Source: JAAYZM01 sp964510785 (lineage in GTDB: Bacteria; Actinomycetota; Actinomycetes; Actinomycetales; Cellulomonadaceae). From it: a stretch of 31,188 nucleotides of DNA. The DNA lies in NCBI GenBank assembly GCA_964510785.1, contig CAZECM010000037.1, positions 1-31,188 of the forward strand, given 5' to 3'. The position numbers and the translations under genes were made by a program. Shown here one piece after another: positions 22,159 through 29,426 of this stretch; positions within the stretch are counted from its first letter, which is position 1, and each line of letters opens with the position of its first letter. The notes beneath the pieces were generated by a model. The model was not told the DNA's origin. It saw nothing but the letters and a program-made list of their open reading frames with translations, and made no database searches.

Positions 22159-22590
22159 ATGCCCCCCAAGAAGAAGGTCGCCGGCCTGATCAAGCTCCAG
22201 ATCAACGCTGGTGCTGCCACGCCGGCCCCGCCGATCGGCCCCGCCCTGGGTCAGCACGGCGTCAACATCATGGAGTTCTGCAAGGCTTACAACGCGGCGA
22301 CCGAGTCGCAGCGTGGCAACGTGATCCCGGTGGAGATCACGGTCTACGAGGACCGTTCCTTCACCTTCATCACCAAGACGCCCCCGGCCGCCGAGCTCAT
22401 CAAGAAGGCCGCCGGAGTCGACAAGGGCTCCCCGACCCCGCACACCGTCAAGGTCGCCACGATCAGTGACGCCCAGGTGCGCGAGATCGCCCAGTCCAAG
22501 CTCGAGGACCTCAACGCCAACGACATCGACGCCGCCGCGAAGATCATCGCCGGCACCGCGCGCTCGATGGGCATCAAGGTCGAGGGCTGA
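22159..22590 (+). CDS. rplK: 50S ribosomal protein L11
   Basis: A 143-residue protein from ATG 22159 with GAAGGA upstream. The N-terminal domain shows AGLIKLQINAGAATPAPPIGPALGQHGVNIMEF, the hallmark of L11 with its Pro-rich hinge, and the C-terminal rRNA-binding domain ends ARSMGIKVEG. It forms the GTPase-associated stalk base with 23S rRNA and is the site of thiopeptide action. It is paired with rplA downstream. Confidence 0.98.
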   Translation: MPPKKKVAGLIKLQINAGAATPAPPIGPALGQHGVNIMEFCKAYNAATESQRGNVIPVEITVYEDRSFTFITKTPPAAELIKKAAGVDKGSPTPHTVKVATISDAQVREIAQSKLEDLNANDIDAAAKIIAGTARSMGIKVEG

Positions 22591-22662
22591 CCAGCACCAA
22601 CCCCCCAGTGGTAGGGCCGTGTGCGGCCCCCGTCACCACGACTGCCAAGAAGGAGAGAGCAG

Positions 22663-23382
22663 ATGGCTCAGCACGGCAAGGCGTACCGCAAGGCCGCCGA
22701 GAAGATCGAGGCCGGGAAGATCTACCACCCCGCCGAGGCGATCACCCTCGCCAAGGAAACCTCACCCACCAAGTACGACGCGACCGTCGAGGTGGCGTTC
22801 CGCCTCGGTGTCGACCCCCGCAAGGCGGACCAGATGGTCCGTGGCACCGTCAACCTGCCGCACGGCACCGGCAAGACCGCTCGGGTCCTGGTCTTCGCCA
22901 CCGGTGAGCGCGCCGAGCAGGCCCGCGCTGCGGGCGCCGACGAGGTCGGCGGCGACGAGCTGATCGAGAAGGTCGCGGCCGGGTACACCGACTTCGACTC
23001 CGCCGTCGCGACGCCCGACCTCATGGGCAAGGTCGGCCGCCTCGGCAAGGTCCTCGGCCCCCGCGGCCTCATGCCGAACCCGAAGACGGGCACCGTCACG
23101 ATGGACGTGGCCAAGGCCGTGTCCGACATCAAGGGCGGCAAGATCGAGTTCCGCGTCGACAAGCACTCGAACCTGCACTTCATCATCGGTAAGGCGTCGT
23201 TCACCGCGAAGCAGCTCGTGGAGAACTACAACGCCACCCTCGACGAGGTGCTGCGTCTCAAGCCCTCGAGCTCGAAGGGCCGCTTCATCACGAAGGCCTT
23301 CGTCTCCACGACGATGGGCCCGAGCATCCAGCTCGACCAGAACGTGACGCGCAACCTCCTGGGTGACGACGCCGAGGGCTGA
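22663..23382 (+). CDS. rplA: 50S ribosomal protein L1
   Basis: A 239-residue protein from ATG 22663 (MAQHGKAYRKAAEKIEAGK), chosen for the AAGGAGAG ribosome site; the upstream in-frame GTG is not supported. Family landmarks are VNLPHGTGK, GKVGRLGKVLGPRGLMPNPKTGTV (the L1 signature) and the C-terminal SSKGRFITKAFVSTTMGPSIQ. L1 forms the mobile stalk at the E site and in many bacteria represses the rplK-rplA mRNA. A strong terminator follows, so this transcription unit ends before the sigma-factor block. Confidence 0.98.
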   Translation: MAQHGKAYRKAAEKIEAGKIYHPAEAITLAKETSPTKYDATVEVAFRLGVDPRKADQMVRGTVNLPHGTGKTARVLVFATGERAEQARAAGADEVGGDELIEKVAAGYTDFDSAVATPDLMGKVGRLGKVLGPRGLMPNPKTGTVTMDVAKAVSDIKGGKIEFRVDKHSNLHFIIGKASFTAKQLVENYNATLDEVLRLKPSSSKGRFITKAFVSTTMGPSIQLDQNVTRNLLGDDAEG

Positions 23383-23418
23383 TCCCTCCGGGCGCCAGGC
23401 GCCACCCCGCACGACCCC

Positions 23419-23455
23419 CGACGGGGCCGGACCGCTCTCAGGTCCGGCCCCGTCG
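23419..23455 (+). terminator. Intrinsic terminator after rplA
   Basis: A perfect 15-bp stem (23419-23433 with 23441-23455, core GGGGCCGGACC) around the 7-nt loop GCTCTCA, beginning 37 bases after the rplA stop. The bases after it (TCGTCCCCTC) are only moderately T-rich. It separates the ribosomal operon from the downstream sigma-factor operon. Confidence 0.8.
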
Positions 23456-23544
23456 TCGTCCCCTCGGGGCGCGCGAAAGCTCGTGCGCCCGACCGTGTCA
23501 CGATCCGGCCCGACGCCCCTCCTTGCGTGGTGACGAGGTTGGTC

Positions 23545-23574
23545 GTGGCGGTCCGGCAGGGGGCGGACCGCCAC
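23545..23574. promoter_or_regulatory. Perfect 11-bp inverted repeat just upstream of the sigma-factor gene
   Basis: GTGGCGGTCCG (23545-23555) and its exact complement (23564-23574) enclose the 8-nt GCAGGGGG. It lies seven bases before the strong ribosome site of the sigma-factor gene. It could be an operator for a repressor or a 5' mRNA hairpin limiting translation. It is not placed as a terminator for rplA, which already has one. Confidence 0.55.
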
Positions 23575-23595
23575 GTACGGTGGAGGAGGTGCACG

Positions 23596-24300
23596 ATGTC
23601 CATGGTTGTGGCGGAAGCGGACACCGCCCTACGCTCAGGGGTCGGAGCCACGGGACGGGAGAGCCGGGACCTGATGAACGCCGCGGGCACGGACGGCGGG
23701 GCGGTCCAGCTGACGCTGGGCGACCGTGCCGCGCTCGCGGTCGAGGCGTACCGCCTGGGGGTGAGCGAGCCGTTCGCGGACGTCGTCCTCGAGCTGACCC
23801 CGCTGCTGTGGCACGTCGTGCGCGCCCAGAACGTGCCCCGCGACCTCGCCGAGGACGTGGTGCAGGGCGTGTGGCTCGCCTTCGTGCGCAACGCCGGCAC
23901 GATCCGCGACCCGCAGGGCGCGCTCAAGTGGCTCCTCGTCACGGCGCGCCGCGCCGCGTGGGAGGCGGTGCGCAAGCAGCGTGCGCTCGAGAGGCGGACG
24001 GCGCCGTTGCCCGACGACGAACCCCGGGCCCAGCGCGCGCTCGCCGACCCGGATCCCGGGCCGGACGCCTCGCTGCTGACCCAAGAGCGTGACCTGGTGC
24101 TGTGGCGCAACGTGCGCGAGCTGCCCGAGCGGTGCCAGGAGATCTTGCGGATCATGGCCTTCGCGGACCGGCCGAGCTACCGGGACATCGCCGAGGCGAC
24201 GGGCATGGGAGTCACGTCGGTGGGTGCGACCCGCGGCCGGTGCCTCGCCACGCTGCGCACGCTGCTGTCCGAGGACGAGGGTTGGGGGAGTCATGACTGA
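23596..24300 (+). CDS. Sigma-70 family (ECF-like) RNA polymerase sigma factor
   Basis: A 234-residue protein. ATG 23596 is chosen because GGAGGAGG lies six bases upstream; the frame opens earlier at GTG 23527 but without such a site. After about 60 non-conserved residues come region 2 (VVLELTPLLWHVVRAQNVPRDLAEDVVQGVWLAF, around 75-110), a linker, and region 4 (LPERCQEILRIMAFADRPSYRDIAEATGMGVTSVGATRGRCLATLRTLL) with its helix-turn-helix. Region 3 is absent, as in extracytoplasmic-function sigma factors. No zinc anti-sigma domain follows; instead the stop overlaps a small acidic protein by eight bases, and a subtilase and a TPR-CHAT protein complete the operon. It probably directs transcription of its own cluster, but no target promoter can be named. 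Confidence 0.9.
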   Translation: MSMVVAEADTALRSGVGATGRESRDLMNAAGTDGGAVQLTLGDRAALAVEAYRLGVSEPFADVVLELTPLLWHVVRAQNVPRDLAEDVVQGVWLAFVRNAGTIRDPQGALKWLLVTARRAAWEAVRKQRALERRTAPLPDDEPRAQRALADPDPGPDASLLTQERDLVLWRNVRELPERCQEILRIMAFADRPSYRDIAEATGMGVTSVGATRGRCLATLRTLLSEDEGWGSHD

Positions 24301-24796
24301 ACGATTCGATGCGGACGACCCGTTCGACGCCGGTGACGAGGCGTTGCTGAGCGACCTGTCGGGGGTGTTCTCGACGATTGACCCCGTGCCGGACCGTCTC
24401 GCGGGACTGTCCTTGTTCGCCATCACGGTCGAGCAGCTGCGCGCCGACATGCTCGAGCTCGAGCACGTGGACACCCCGGCGCTCGCGGCCCGCGCGAACG
24501 AGGCGGACGAGCGCGAGGTGGTGCGCACCGGCACCATCACGTTCGCGTGCGAGCCCGTGACCGTCATGATCAACCTCTCCGAGAGTCCCACGGGCGGGCT
24601 GTGCATCGACGGCTGGGTCGCCCCGGCCGAGCACTACCGCGTGGAGATCTACCAGCCGGGGGCGCGCGTCTCCGTGGACTCCGACGAGGACGGCGCCTTC
24701 GTGCTGTTCGACGTCCCCGAGGGGCCCACGTGCCTGGCCCTGCGCCGGGCCGACGGGACCGGCCCCACCGTGTGCACCCCAGTGATCGAGCTCTGA
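24293..24796 (+). CDS. Small acidic protein of the sigma/subtilase/CHAT operon, function unknown
   Basis: A 167-residue acidic protein from ATG 24293 (GGGGGAG upstream), overlapping the sigma-factor gene by eight bases, so the two are translationally coupled. It has no signal peptide, membrane helix or zinc-binding HxxxCxxC motif, so it is not a classical anti-sigma factor. The first 85 residues are helical-looking (DEALLSDLSGVFSTIDPVPDRLAGLSLFAITVEQLRADMLELE). The second half, residues 85-167, reads as a beta-sandwich: TGTITFACEPVTVMINLSE, HYRVEIYQPGARVSVDSDEDGAFVLFDVPEGPTCLALRR, with a DEDGAF turn like carboxypeptidase-regulatory-like folds. I do not recognise the family with certainty. Position suggests a regulator or partner of the sigma factor. 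Confidence 0.7.
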   Translation: MTERFDADDPFDAGDEALLSDLSGVFSTIDPVPDRLAGLSLFAITVEQLRADMLELEHVDTPALAARANEADEREVVRTGTITFACEPVTVMINLSESPTGGLCIDGWVAPAEHYRVEIYQPGARVSVDSDEDGAFVLFDVPEGPTCLALRRADGTGPTVCTPVIEL

Positions 24797-24820
24797 GCGA
24801 CCCGCCGAGGAAGGACACCG

Positions 24821-26554
24821 ATGAGCGAGGGCAACGACCGAGGCAAGGAACCCCGCGGCGAGTACCCGGAGGGTCCGCCGCCCCCGCTGCGGTGGCGCGT
24901 GCGCACGCTCAACCCCGCGACCGCCGTGCGGCGGGGCGGGCTGAGCACCCCGCAGCAGACGGCGTACGTCCGGGACCGCATCCTCGTCCAGGGCGTGCCC
25001 GCGGACGACGCCGGCCGGCTCGGCTCGGTCCTGTCCGAGCTCGAGAAGGCAGCGGCGGAGTTCGGGTGGCGCGTCGAGATCGAGCCGGAGGACCATGCCG
25101 ACGCCCGGTTGCTGCGCAGCGCGGACCTCGGCGACGACCTCGTGGCGCAGCTCGCCTCGGTGTTCGGGTTCGGGCTGCGGATCGAGCCCGCTCCCGGTGA
25201 GGCCGCCGGCCCGCCGGACGCGTGGGACCTGCTCGAGCGGGTCGGGCGGCCGCCCGGCTCGGAGATCTCGCTGAGCCTCGACCACGTCGTCGTCGCCTCG
25301 CCCTACACCGACCCGCACCCGTACACCGATCCCCACCCGTACACCGACCCGCACCCCTACACGGATCCCCATCCGTACACCGACCCGCACCCGTACACCG
25401 ACCCGCACCCGGCCCCCGGCCTCGCCGAGTACGGCCGCGCGGGCCAGGGCGGGCGCAGCCCGGTGAGCTGGGTGGGTCCCGAGCCGCGACGCCGATTCAA
25501 GGACGGGCGGACCGTCAACCGCACCGCCGAGGGCATCGAGCGTCCCGTCGTCGCCGTCCTGGACTCCGGGGCGGGGAGACATCCCTGGCTCACGGACGCC
25601 GTCGTCGTCCGGGACCCACGCGTGCACGGCGAGCCCATCGGCGCCTACCCCGTGCCCGCGTCACCCGAGGAGGACTGCGAGTACGGCGGGATGTCGATCG
25701 CGCCGCTCACCGGTCCGCTCGACCCCGTCGCCGGGCACGGCACGTTCATCACCGGGGTCGTCTTCCAGCAGTGCCCCGACGCCGTCGTCATGGCGTGCCG
25801 CCTCTACGGGGGCACGGGGTTCATCGCCGAGTGGGACCTGCTGCGCTCGCTGCGCCGCCTCCTGATCTTCCACGTCCTCGGTCTCCTCGGCCGCAAGGGC
25901 TACTACCCCGTCGACGTGCTCGTCCTCTCGCTCGGCTACCGCCACGAGCGACCCGAGGACGCGCTCTTCGACACGCCGTTCGGTCACCTGCTCGACGAGC
26001 TGCGCCGCCGGGGGGTCGCCGTCGTCGTCTCCGCGGGCAACTCCGGGGACCTGCGACCGCTCTACCCCGCCGCGTTCGCACCCCGCCTCGACTGGTCGGT
26101 CACGCCACCGGCCGCCGTCCCGCCCTCGTCGCTCCCGCTCGACGACCCGCCCGTGCTCACGGTCGGGGCCACGAACCCGAACGGGACCACGGCGCTGTTC
26201 AGCAACGACGGGCCGTGGGTCACGTGCCGTCGCCCCGGCGCGGGGATCGTGAGCACGATGCCGACGACGATGTCCGGCTCCCGTGGCCCCTCGACCGAGC
26301 TCGCCGGGCGCAACCCCGGCGAGCGGCGCGCCACGATCGACCCCGACGACTTCACGGGCGGCTTCGGCGTGTGGAGCGGCACGTCGTTCGCGGCCCCCGT
26401 GCTCGCGGGGGAGATCGCCGCCCAGCTCCTCGACCAGCGCGCGCACGCGATCGGTGCTACCGGTGGGGGGCCGGCGACCGCTACGGTGCCAGAGCGGTGC
26501 AAGGAGACCTGGCGGGCCATCACGGCCACGACGGGGATCGAGCCGGACGCCTGA
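24821..26554 (+). CDS. S8 family subtilisin-like serine protease with PYTDPH repeats
   Basis: A 577-residue protein from ATG 24821 (GAGGAAGGA upstream), 24 bp after the acidic protein. The complete subtilase catalytic set is present: Asp248 in VVAVLDSGAG, His306 in GHGTFITGVV, oxyanion Asn407 in VVVSAGNSG and Ser522 in GVWSGTSFAAPVLAG. Residues 1-160 form an N-terminal region with an RDRILVQG segment that could be a propeptide-like or regulatory domain. It is joined to the catalytic domain through six exact PYTDPH repeats (residues 161-196) and a short Gly/Arg-rich linker. No signal peptide or membrane helix is visible, so the enzyme is predicted to stay in the cytoplasm, unusual for S8 proteases. 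It is co-transcribed with a sigma factor and a CHAT protease. Substrate unknown; partner-protein processing is one hypothesis. Confidence 0.92.
   Translation: MSEGNDRGKEPRGEYPEGPPPPLRWRVRTLNPATAVRRGGLSTPQQTAYVRDRILVQGVPADDAGRLGSVLSELEKAAAEFGWRVEIEPEDHADARLLRSADLGDDLVAQLASVFGFGLRIEPAPGEAAGPPDAWDLLERVGRPPGSEISLSLDHVVVASPYTDPHPYTDPHPYTDPHPYTDPHPYTDPHPYTDPHPAPGLAEYGRAGQGGRSPVSWVGPEPRRRFKDGRTVNRTAEGIERPVVAVLDSGAGRHPWLTDAVVVRDPRVHGEPIGAYPVPASPEEDCEYGGMSIAPLTGPLDPVAGHGTFITGVVFQQCPDAVVMACRLYGGTGFIAEWDLLRSLRRLLIFHVLGLLGRKGYYPVDVLVLSLGYRHERPEDALFDTPFGHLLDELRRRGVAVVVSAGNSGDLRPLYPAAFAPRLDWSVTPPAAVPPSSLPLDDPPVLTVGATNPNGTTALFSNDGPWVTCRRPGAGIVSTMPTTMSGSRGPSTELAGRNPGERRATIDPDDFTGGFGVWSGTSFAAPVLAGEIAAQLLDQRAHAIGATGGGPATATVPERCKETWRAITATTGIEPDA
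25301..25408 (+). repeat. Six 18-bp tandem repeats encoding PYTDPH in the subtilase gene
   Basis: Six consecutive 18-bp units, identical at the protein level (PYTDPH) with synonymous changes between them, lie between the N-terminal region and the catalytic domain. Units 2 and 4 use the variants GATCCCCAC and GATCCCCAT. The protein repeat is Pro/His/Asp/Tyr-rich, which would be extended and could bind metal through the regularly spaced His and Asp. Confidence 0.95.
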
Positions 26555-26603
26555 CGCGCCCTGCTCCACCGCCCGTGCAGCGCGAGCGACGAGGTGGTGG
26601 GGC

Positions 26604-29183
26604 ATGGCAGACGTGGCGGCGGCGCGCCGCGCGCTCGACGCCGGCCTCGAGAGCAACTCGGGGGGCCGGCCGGGCGAGGCGTCGGAAGCCTTTCGCACCG
26701 CCTTGCGTCACCTCGGGCCCGCGCGGACGCGCGGCACGGCCGGGGTCGACGACGACGGCGCCTACGTGCGTGCCCGTAGCCTCCTGGGACTCGCGATGAG
26801 CGAGCTCGAGCTCACCGGCGACGTGACGGCCGCGCAGTCGCGGCTCGCCGTCGCCGCCGGGTGGGCGCGCCGGGCCGGCTCCGACGGGCTCCAGGTCGCC
26901 GTCCTCGGTCAGCTCGGGCTCGCGCGCATGCGTACCGGCGACGTCACGGGTGCGCTCGAGGCGCTCGACGAGGCGGTGACGAGGCTCGACGCCGCCGAGC
27001 CCGTCGACGCGTGCCGCATCCTGCTCAACCGGGGGACGCTCCTGCTCGAGCTCGGCAGGCTCGACGAGGCACGGGCCGACCTGGGCGCGAGCGCCGAGCG
27101 GGCCGATGCGGCGGGAGACCCCCTGCGCGTCTTCAAGGCGCGGCACAACCTCGGCTACGCCAACTTCCTCGCGGGGGACCTGCCCGCCGCGCTCGCGGCC
27201 ATGGCCGAGGCCGCGAGCGTCGAGCACGGCGCCTCGCCCGCCGTCGCGCTCCTCGATCGGGCCCAGGTGCTCGTCGACGCCGGCCTCGTCACGGAGGCGG
27301 ACCAGCTCCTGGCCGAGGCGGCAGAGCTCTTTGCCGCGGAACGGCTCGAGCACGACCTCGCGCAGGTCGAGCTGACGCGCGCGCACTGCGCCCTGCTCGT
27401 CCGCGAGCCCGAGCGGGCGCTGCGCTGGGCCCGCAGCGCGGGGGAGCGGTTCACGGCCCGCGGCAACCAGCCGTGGCTCGCCCGGGCCGAGCTCGCGGAG
27501 TACCAGGCGCTGCTCGCCGGGCTCCTCGACGCCCCGCGGCGCTCGGCCGACGAGCTCGTCCGGGTCGCCGGCCTCGCCACGGTGCTCGCCGATCGCGAGG
27601 CCGGTCCCGGCGCGCCACGGCTCGTCCGGGACGCGCACCTCACGGCTGCCGAGGCGTTCGCCGCCGCGGGAAGGCCCGCCGACGCGGCGGCGGCACTCGC
27701 TCGCGCGGGTCGCGGTGCGCTGCGCTCGCCCCTGCCGCTCGCCGTGCGCGCCCGGCTCGTCAAGGCCCAGCTCGCGCTCGTCGCGGGAGATCGGCCGGGG
27801 GCGCGTCGCCAGGTCCGCGCCGGGCAGGGCCTGCTCGCCGAGCACCGCAGCCAGTTCGGTTCCGTCGAGGCCGTCGCCGCCGCCGCAGTGCACGGCGTCC
27901 GCCTCACGGAGCTCGATGTCGGCTCGGCGCTCGCGACGGGGCATCCCGCCGCGGTCCTCGAGGCGGTCGAGCGGGGCCGGGCGACGTTCGCGGGACCCGT
28001 GCGCGTCCGCCCCCCCGAGGATCCCGTGCTCGGCGAGCTGCTGAGCGAGCTGCGGCGCTGCATCGAGCACCACCGCGCCCTCGCGCCGGACGGCGGGCCG
28101 GCGGAGCTGGCCGAGCGGGAGGACCTCGCCCGGCTCGCGGTGCGGCTGCGACGCCAGGCTCGCGAGCGGTCGTGGCAGCTCGGTGAGGGGCTCTCGCCCG
28201 ACCGCGCACCACGGGCCCACGAGATCCGGGCGGCGCTGCGGTCCGGGGTCGCCACGACCGTCCTCGACGTGCTGGTCCACGGCGACGACGTGCTCGCCGT
28301 CGCCGTCGACGCCGCGGGGGAGCGGCTCGAGCGGCTCGGCACGGTCGCGGACCTCGCGGAGCCGCTGCGGCGCGTACGCACCGACCTCGCCGTGCTCGCC
28401 CGGCCGCTCGCACCGCCGGTCGCCGGCGTGGCTCGGGCGTCCCTCGAGCGCGGGCTCCGGGCCCTCGATGCCCTGCTGCTCTCGCCCGTCGTGGGCGTCG
28501 ACGCGCTCCACGTCGTCGCGACCGGCGAGCTCGCCACGGTGCCGTGGGGGGCGCTGCCCTCGCGGCGGGGCCGGCCCACGAGCGTCGCGTCGCGACTGAC
28601 GCTCGACGGCCCGGTGGTTCCCGGCACGGCGCGGGACCCCGGTGGGCCGTCGGTCGTGGCGGTCGCCGGCCCCGGGCTCGCCCACGCCGACGGCGAGGTC
28701 GACGCGGTGGCCCGGTGCTGGCCGCGCGCCGAGGTGCGCCAAGGCTCGGCGGCCACGTGCGCCGCCGCCGCCCGCGCGCTCGCCGGGGCGGACATCGTGC
28801 ACCTCGCCGCGCACGGGCACCACGAGACCGACAACCCGTTGTTCTCGTGGGTGCGGCTCGCCGACGGGCCGCTCTTCGCGCACGAGCTCGCGGGGGTGCG
28901 GCTCCCGGGATCCGTCGTCGTGCTGTCCGCGTGCGAGGTCGGGCGGGTCACCGAGCGGCCGGGCGGGGAGGCCCTCGGGCTCGCGAGCGTGCTGCTGCGG
29001 CTCGGTGCGCGCGCCGTCGTCGCGGCCCTCGCGCCGCTGCGCGACGAGCTGGCCGCCGAGGTCATGCCGCTCCTGCACGAGGCGCTCGCACGCGGGGAGT
29101 CGCCCGCGGCGGCGCTGGCCGGGGCGGGCGCCGTCGTCGGCGAAGCCGTGCCGTTGTCGTGCTTCGTGACGGCCGTGCCGTAG
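26604..29183 (+). CDS. TPR-CHAT caspase-like cysteine protease
   Basis: An 859-residue protein from ATG 26604, 49 bp after the subtilase stop, on the same strand. The N-terminal 450 residues are a helical array with TPR-like repeats (for example VLGQLGLARMRTGDVTGALEALDEAV and RHNLGYANFLAGDLPAALAAM). The C-terminal part, from about residue 690, is a CHAT domain (caspase/separase clan CD): the catalytic His737 in DIVHLAAHGHHETDNP and Cys777 in VVLSACEVG, followed by GLASVLLRLGARAVVAALAPL. The dyad is intact, so proteolytic activity is expected; such enzymes usually cut after a basic or acidic residue. No signal peptide is seen. In other bacteria TPR-CHAT proteins serve as switched effector proteases (for example next to gRAMP/Cas7-11). 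Here there is no CRISPR component; the partners are a sigma factor and a subtilase. Confidence 0.9.
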   Translation: MADVAAARRALDAGLESNSGGRPGEASEAFRTALRHLGPARTRGTAGVDDDGAYVRARSLLGLAMSELELTGDVTAAQSRLAVAAGWARRAGSDGLQVAVLGQLGLARMRTGDVTGALEALDEAVTRLDAAEPVDACRILLNRGTLLLELGRLDEARADLGASAERADAAGDPLRVFKARHNLGYANFLAGDLPAALAAMAEAASVEHGASPAVALLDRAQVLVDAGLVTEADQLLAEAAELFAAERLEHDLAQVELTRAHCALLVREPERALRWARSAGERFTARGNQPWLARAELAEYQALLAGLLDAPRRSADELVRVAGLATVLADREAGPGAPRLVRDAHLTAAEAFAAAGRPADAAAALARAGRGALRSPLPLAVRARLVKAQLALVAGDRPGARRQVRAGQGLLAEHRSQFGSVEAVAAAAVHGVRLTELDVGSALATGHPAAVLEAVERGRATFAGPVRVRPPEDPVLGELLSELRRCIEHHRALAPDGGPAELAEREDLARLAVRLRRQARERSWQLGEGLSPDRAPRAHEIRAALRSGVATTVLDVLVHGDDVLAVAVDAAGERLERLGTVADLAEPLRRVRTDLAVLARPLAPPVAGVARASLERGLRALDALLLSPVVGVDALHVVATGELATVPWGALPSRRGRPTSVASRLTLDGPVVPGTARDPGGPSVVAVAGPGLAHADGEVDAVARCWPRAEVRQGSAATCAAAARALAGADIVHLAAHGHHETDNPLFSWVRLADGPLFAHELAGVRLPGSVVVLSACEVGRVTERPGGEALGLASVLLRLGARAVVAALAPLRDELAAEVMPLLHEALARGESPAAALAGAGAVVGEAVPLSCFVTAVP

Positions 29184-29191
29184 CGGCCGAT

Positions 29192-29221
29192 TTGGCGGGG
29201 GAGCCCCGCGGCACGTACTGT
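29192..29221 (+). promoter_or_regulatory. Candidate rplJ-rplL promoter
   Basis: TTGGCG (29192-29197), an 18-bp spacer and TACTGT (29216-29221) resemble a vegetative promoter. It starts nine bases after the CHAT stop, implying a leader of about 200 nt before rplJ, consistent with an L10 leader RNA. Confidence 0.5.
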
Positions 29222-29228
29222 GTCCCGC

Positions 29229-29385
29229 GTACCACAGACCGCCGGTCGTGCCGGCTGCCCCGTGCAGCAGGTGCCGAAGTCCCGTTGACGCGGGGTCCAG
29301 CGCAGGTGCGGAGGAAGCCCCGGCGGGCCGTGTGCCCAGCCGCAAGCCGAGCCCCGCCACTGCGCGGGGCTTTGTCGTTGTCGGG
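29229..29385 (+). promoter_or_regulatory. Ribosomal protein L10 leader
   Basis: The 5' untranslated region of rplJ is about 200 nt and strongly structured. It includes ACCGCCGGTCG-type stems and the purine-rich GCGCAGGTGCGGAGGAAGCC internal segment (29301-29320), characteristic of actinobacterial L10 leaders. In this class the L10(L12)4 complex binds its own mRNA to limit synthesis. Boundaries are approximate. Confidence 0.6.
29350..29380 (+). terminator. Attenuator-like hairpin in the L10 leader
   Basis: AGCCCCGC (29350-29357) pairs with GCGGGGCT (29364-29371) around a 6-nt loop and is followed by TTGTCGTTG. It resembles an intrinsic terminator placed 46 bases before the rplJ start, so it may attenuate transcription under L10-L12 control. 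Confidence 0.6.
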
Positions 29386-29426
29386 CTCGGGACGCGACCG
29401 GTGGCCCCACCACCGGAAGGATTGCC

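Noticed and set aside
24293..24796. Classical zinc anti-sigma factor
   Set aside because: There is no HxxxCxxC motif and no transmembrane helix; only the position is suggestive.
25301..25408. CRISPR-like direct repeats in the subtilase gene
   Set aside because: The units are contiguous 18-bp in-frame repeats with no spacers and encode a perfect hexapeptide; no cas genes are nearby.
23383..29426. Insertion sequence, integrase or attachment site bounding the sigma/subtilase/CHAT block
   Set aside because: No transposase-like frame, terminal inverted repeats or tRNA-derived duplication was seen at either edge; GC content is like the flanks.
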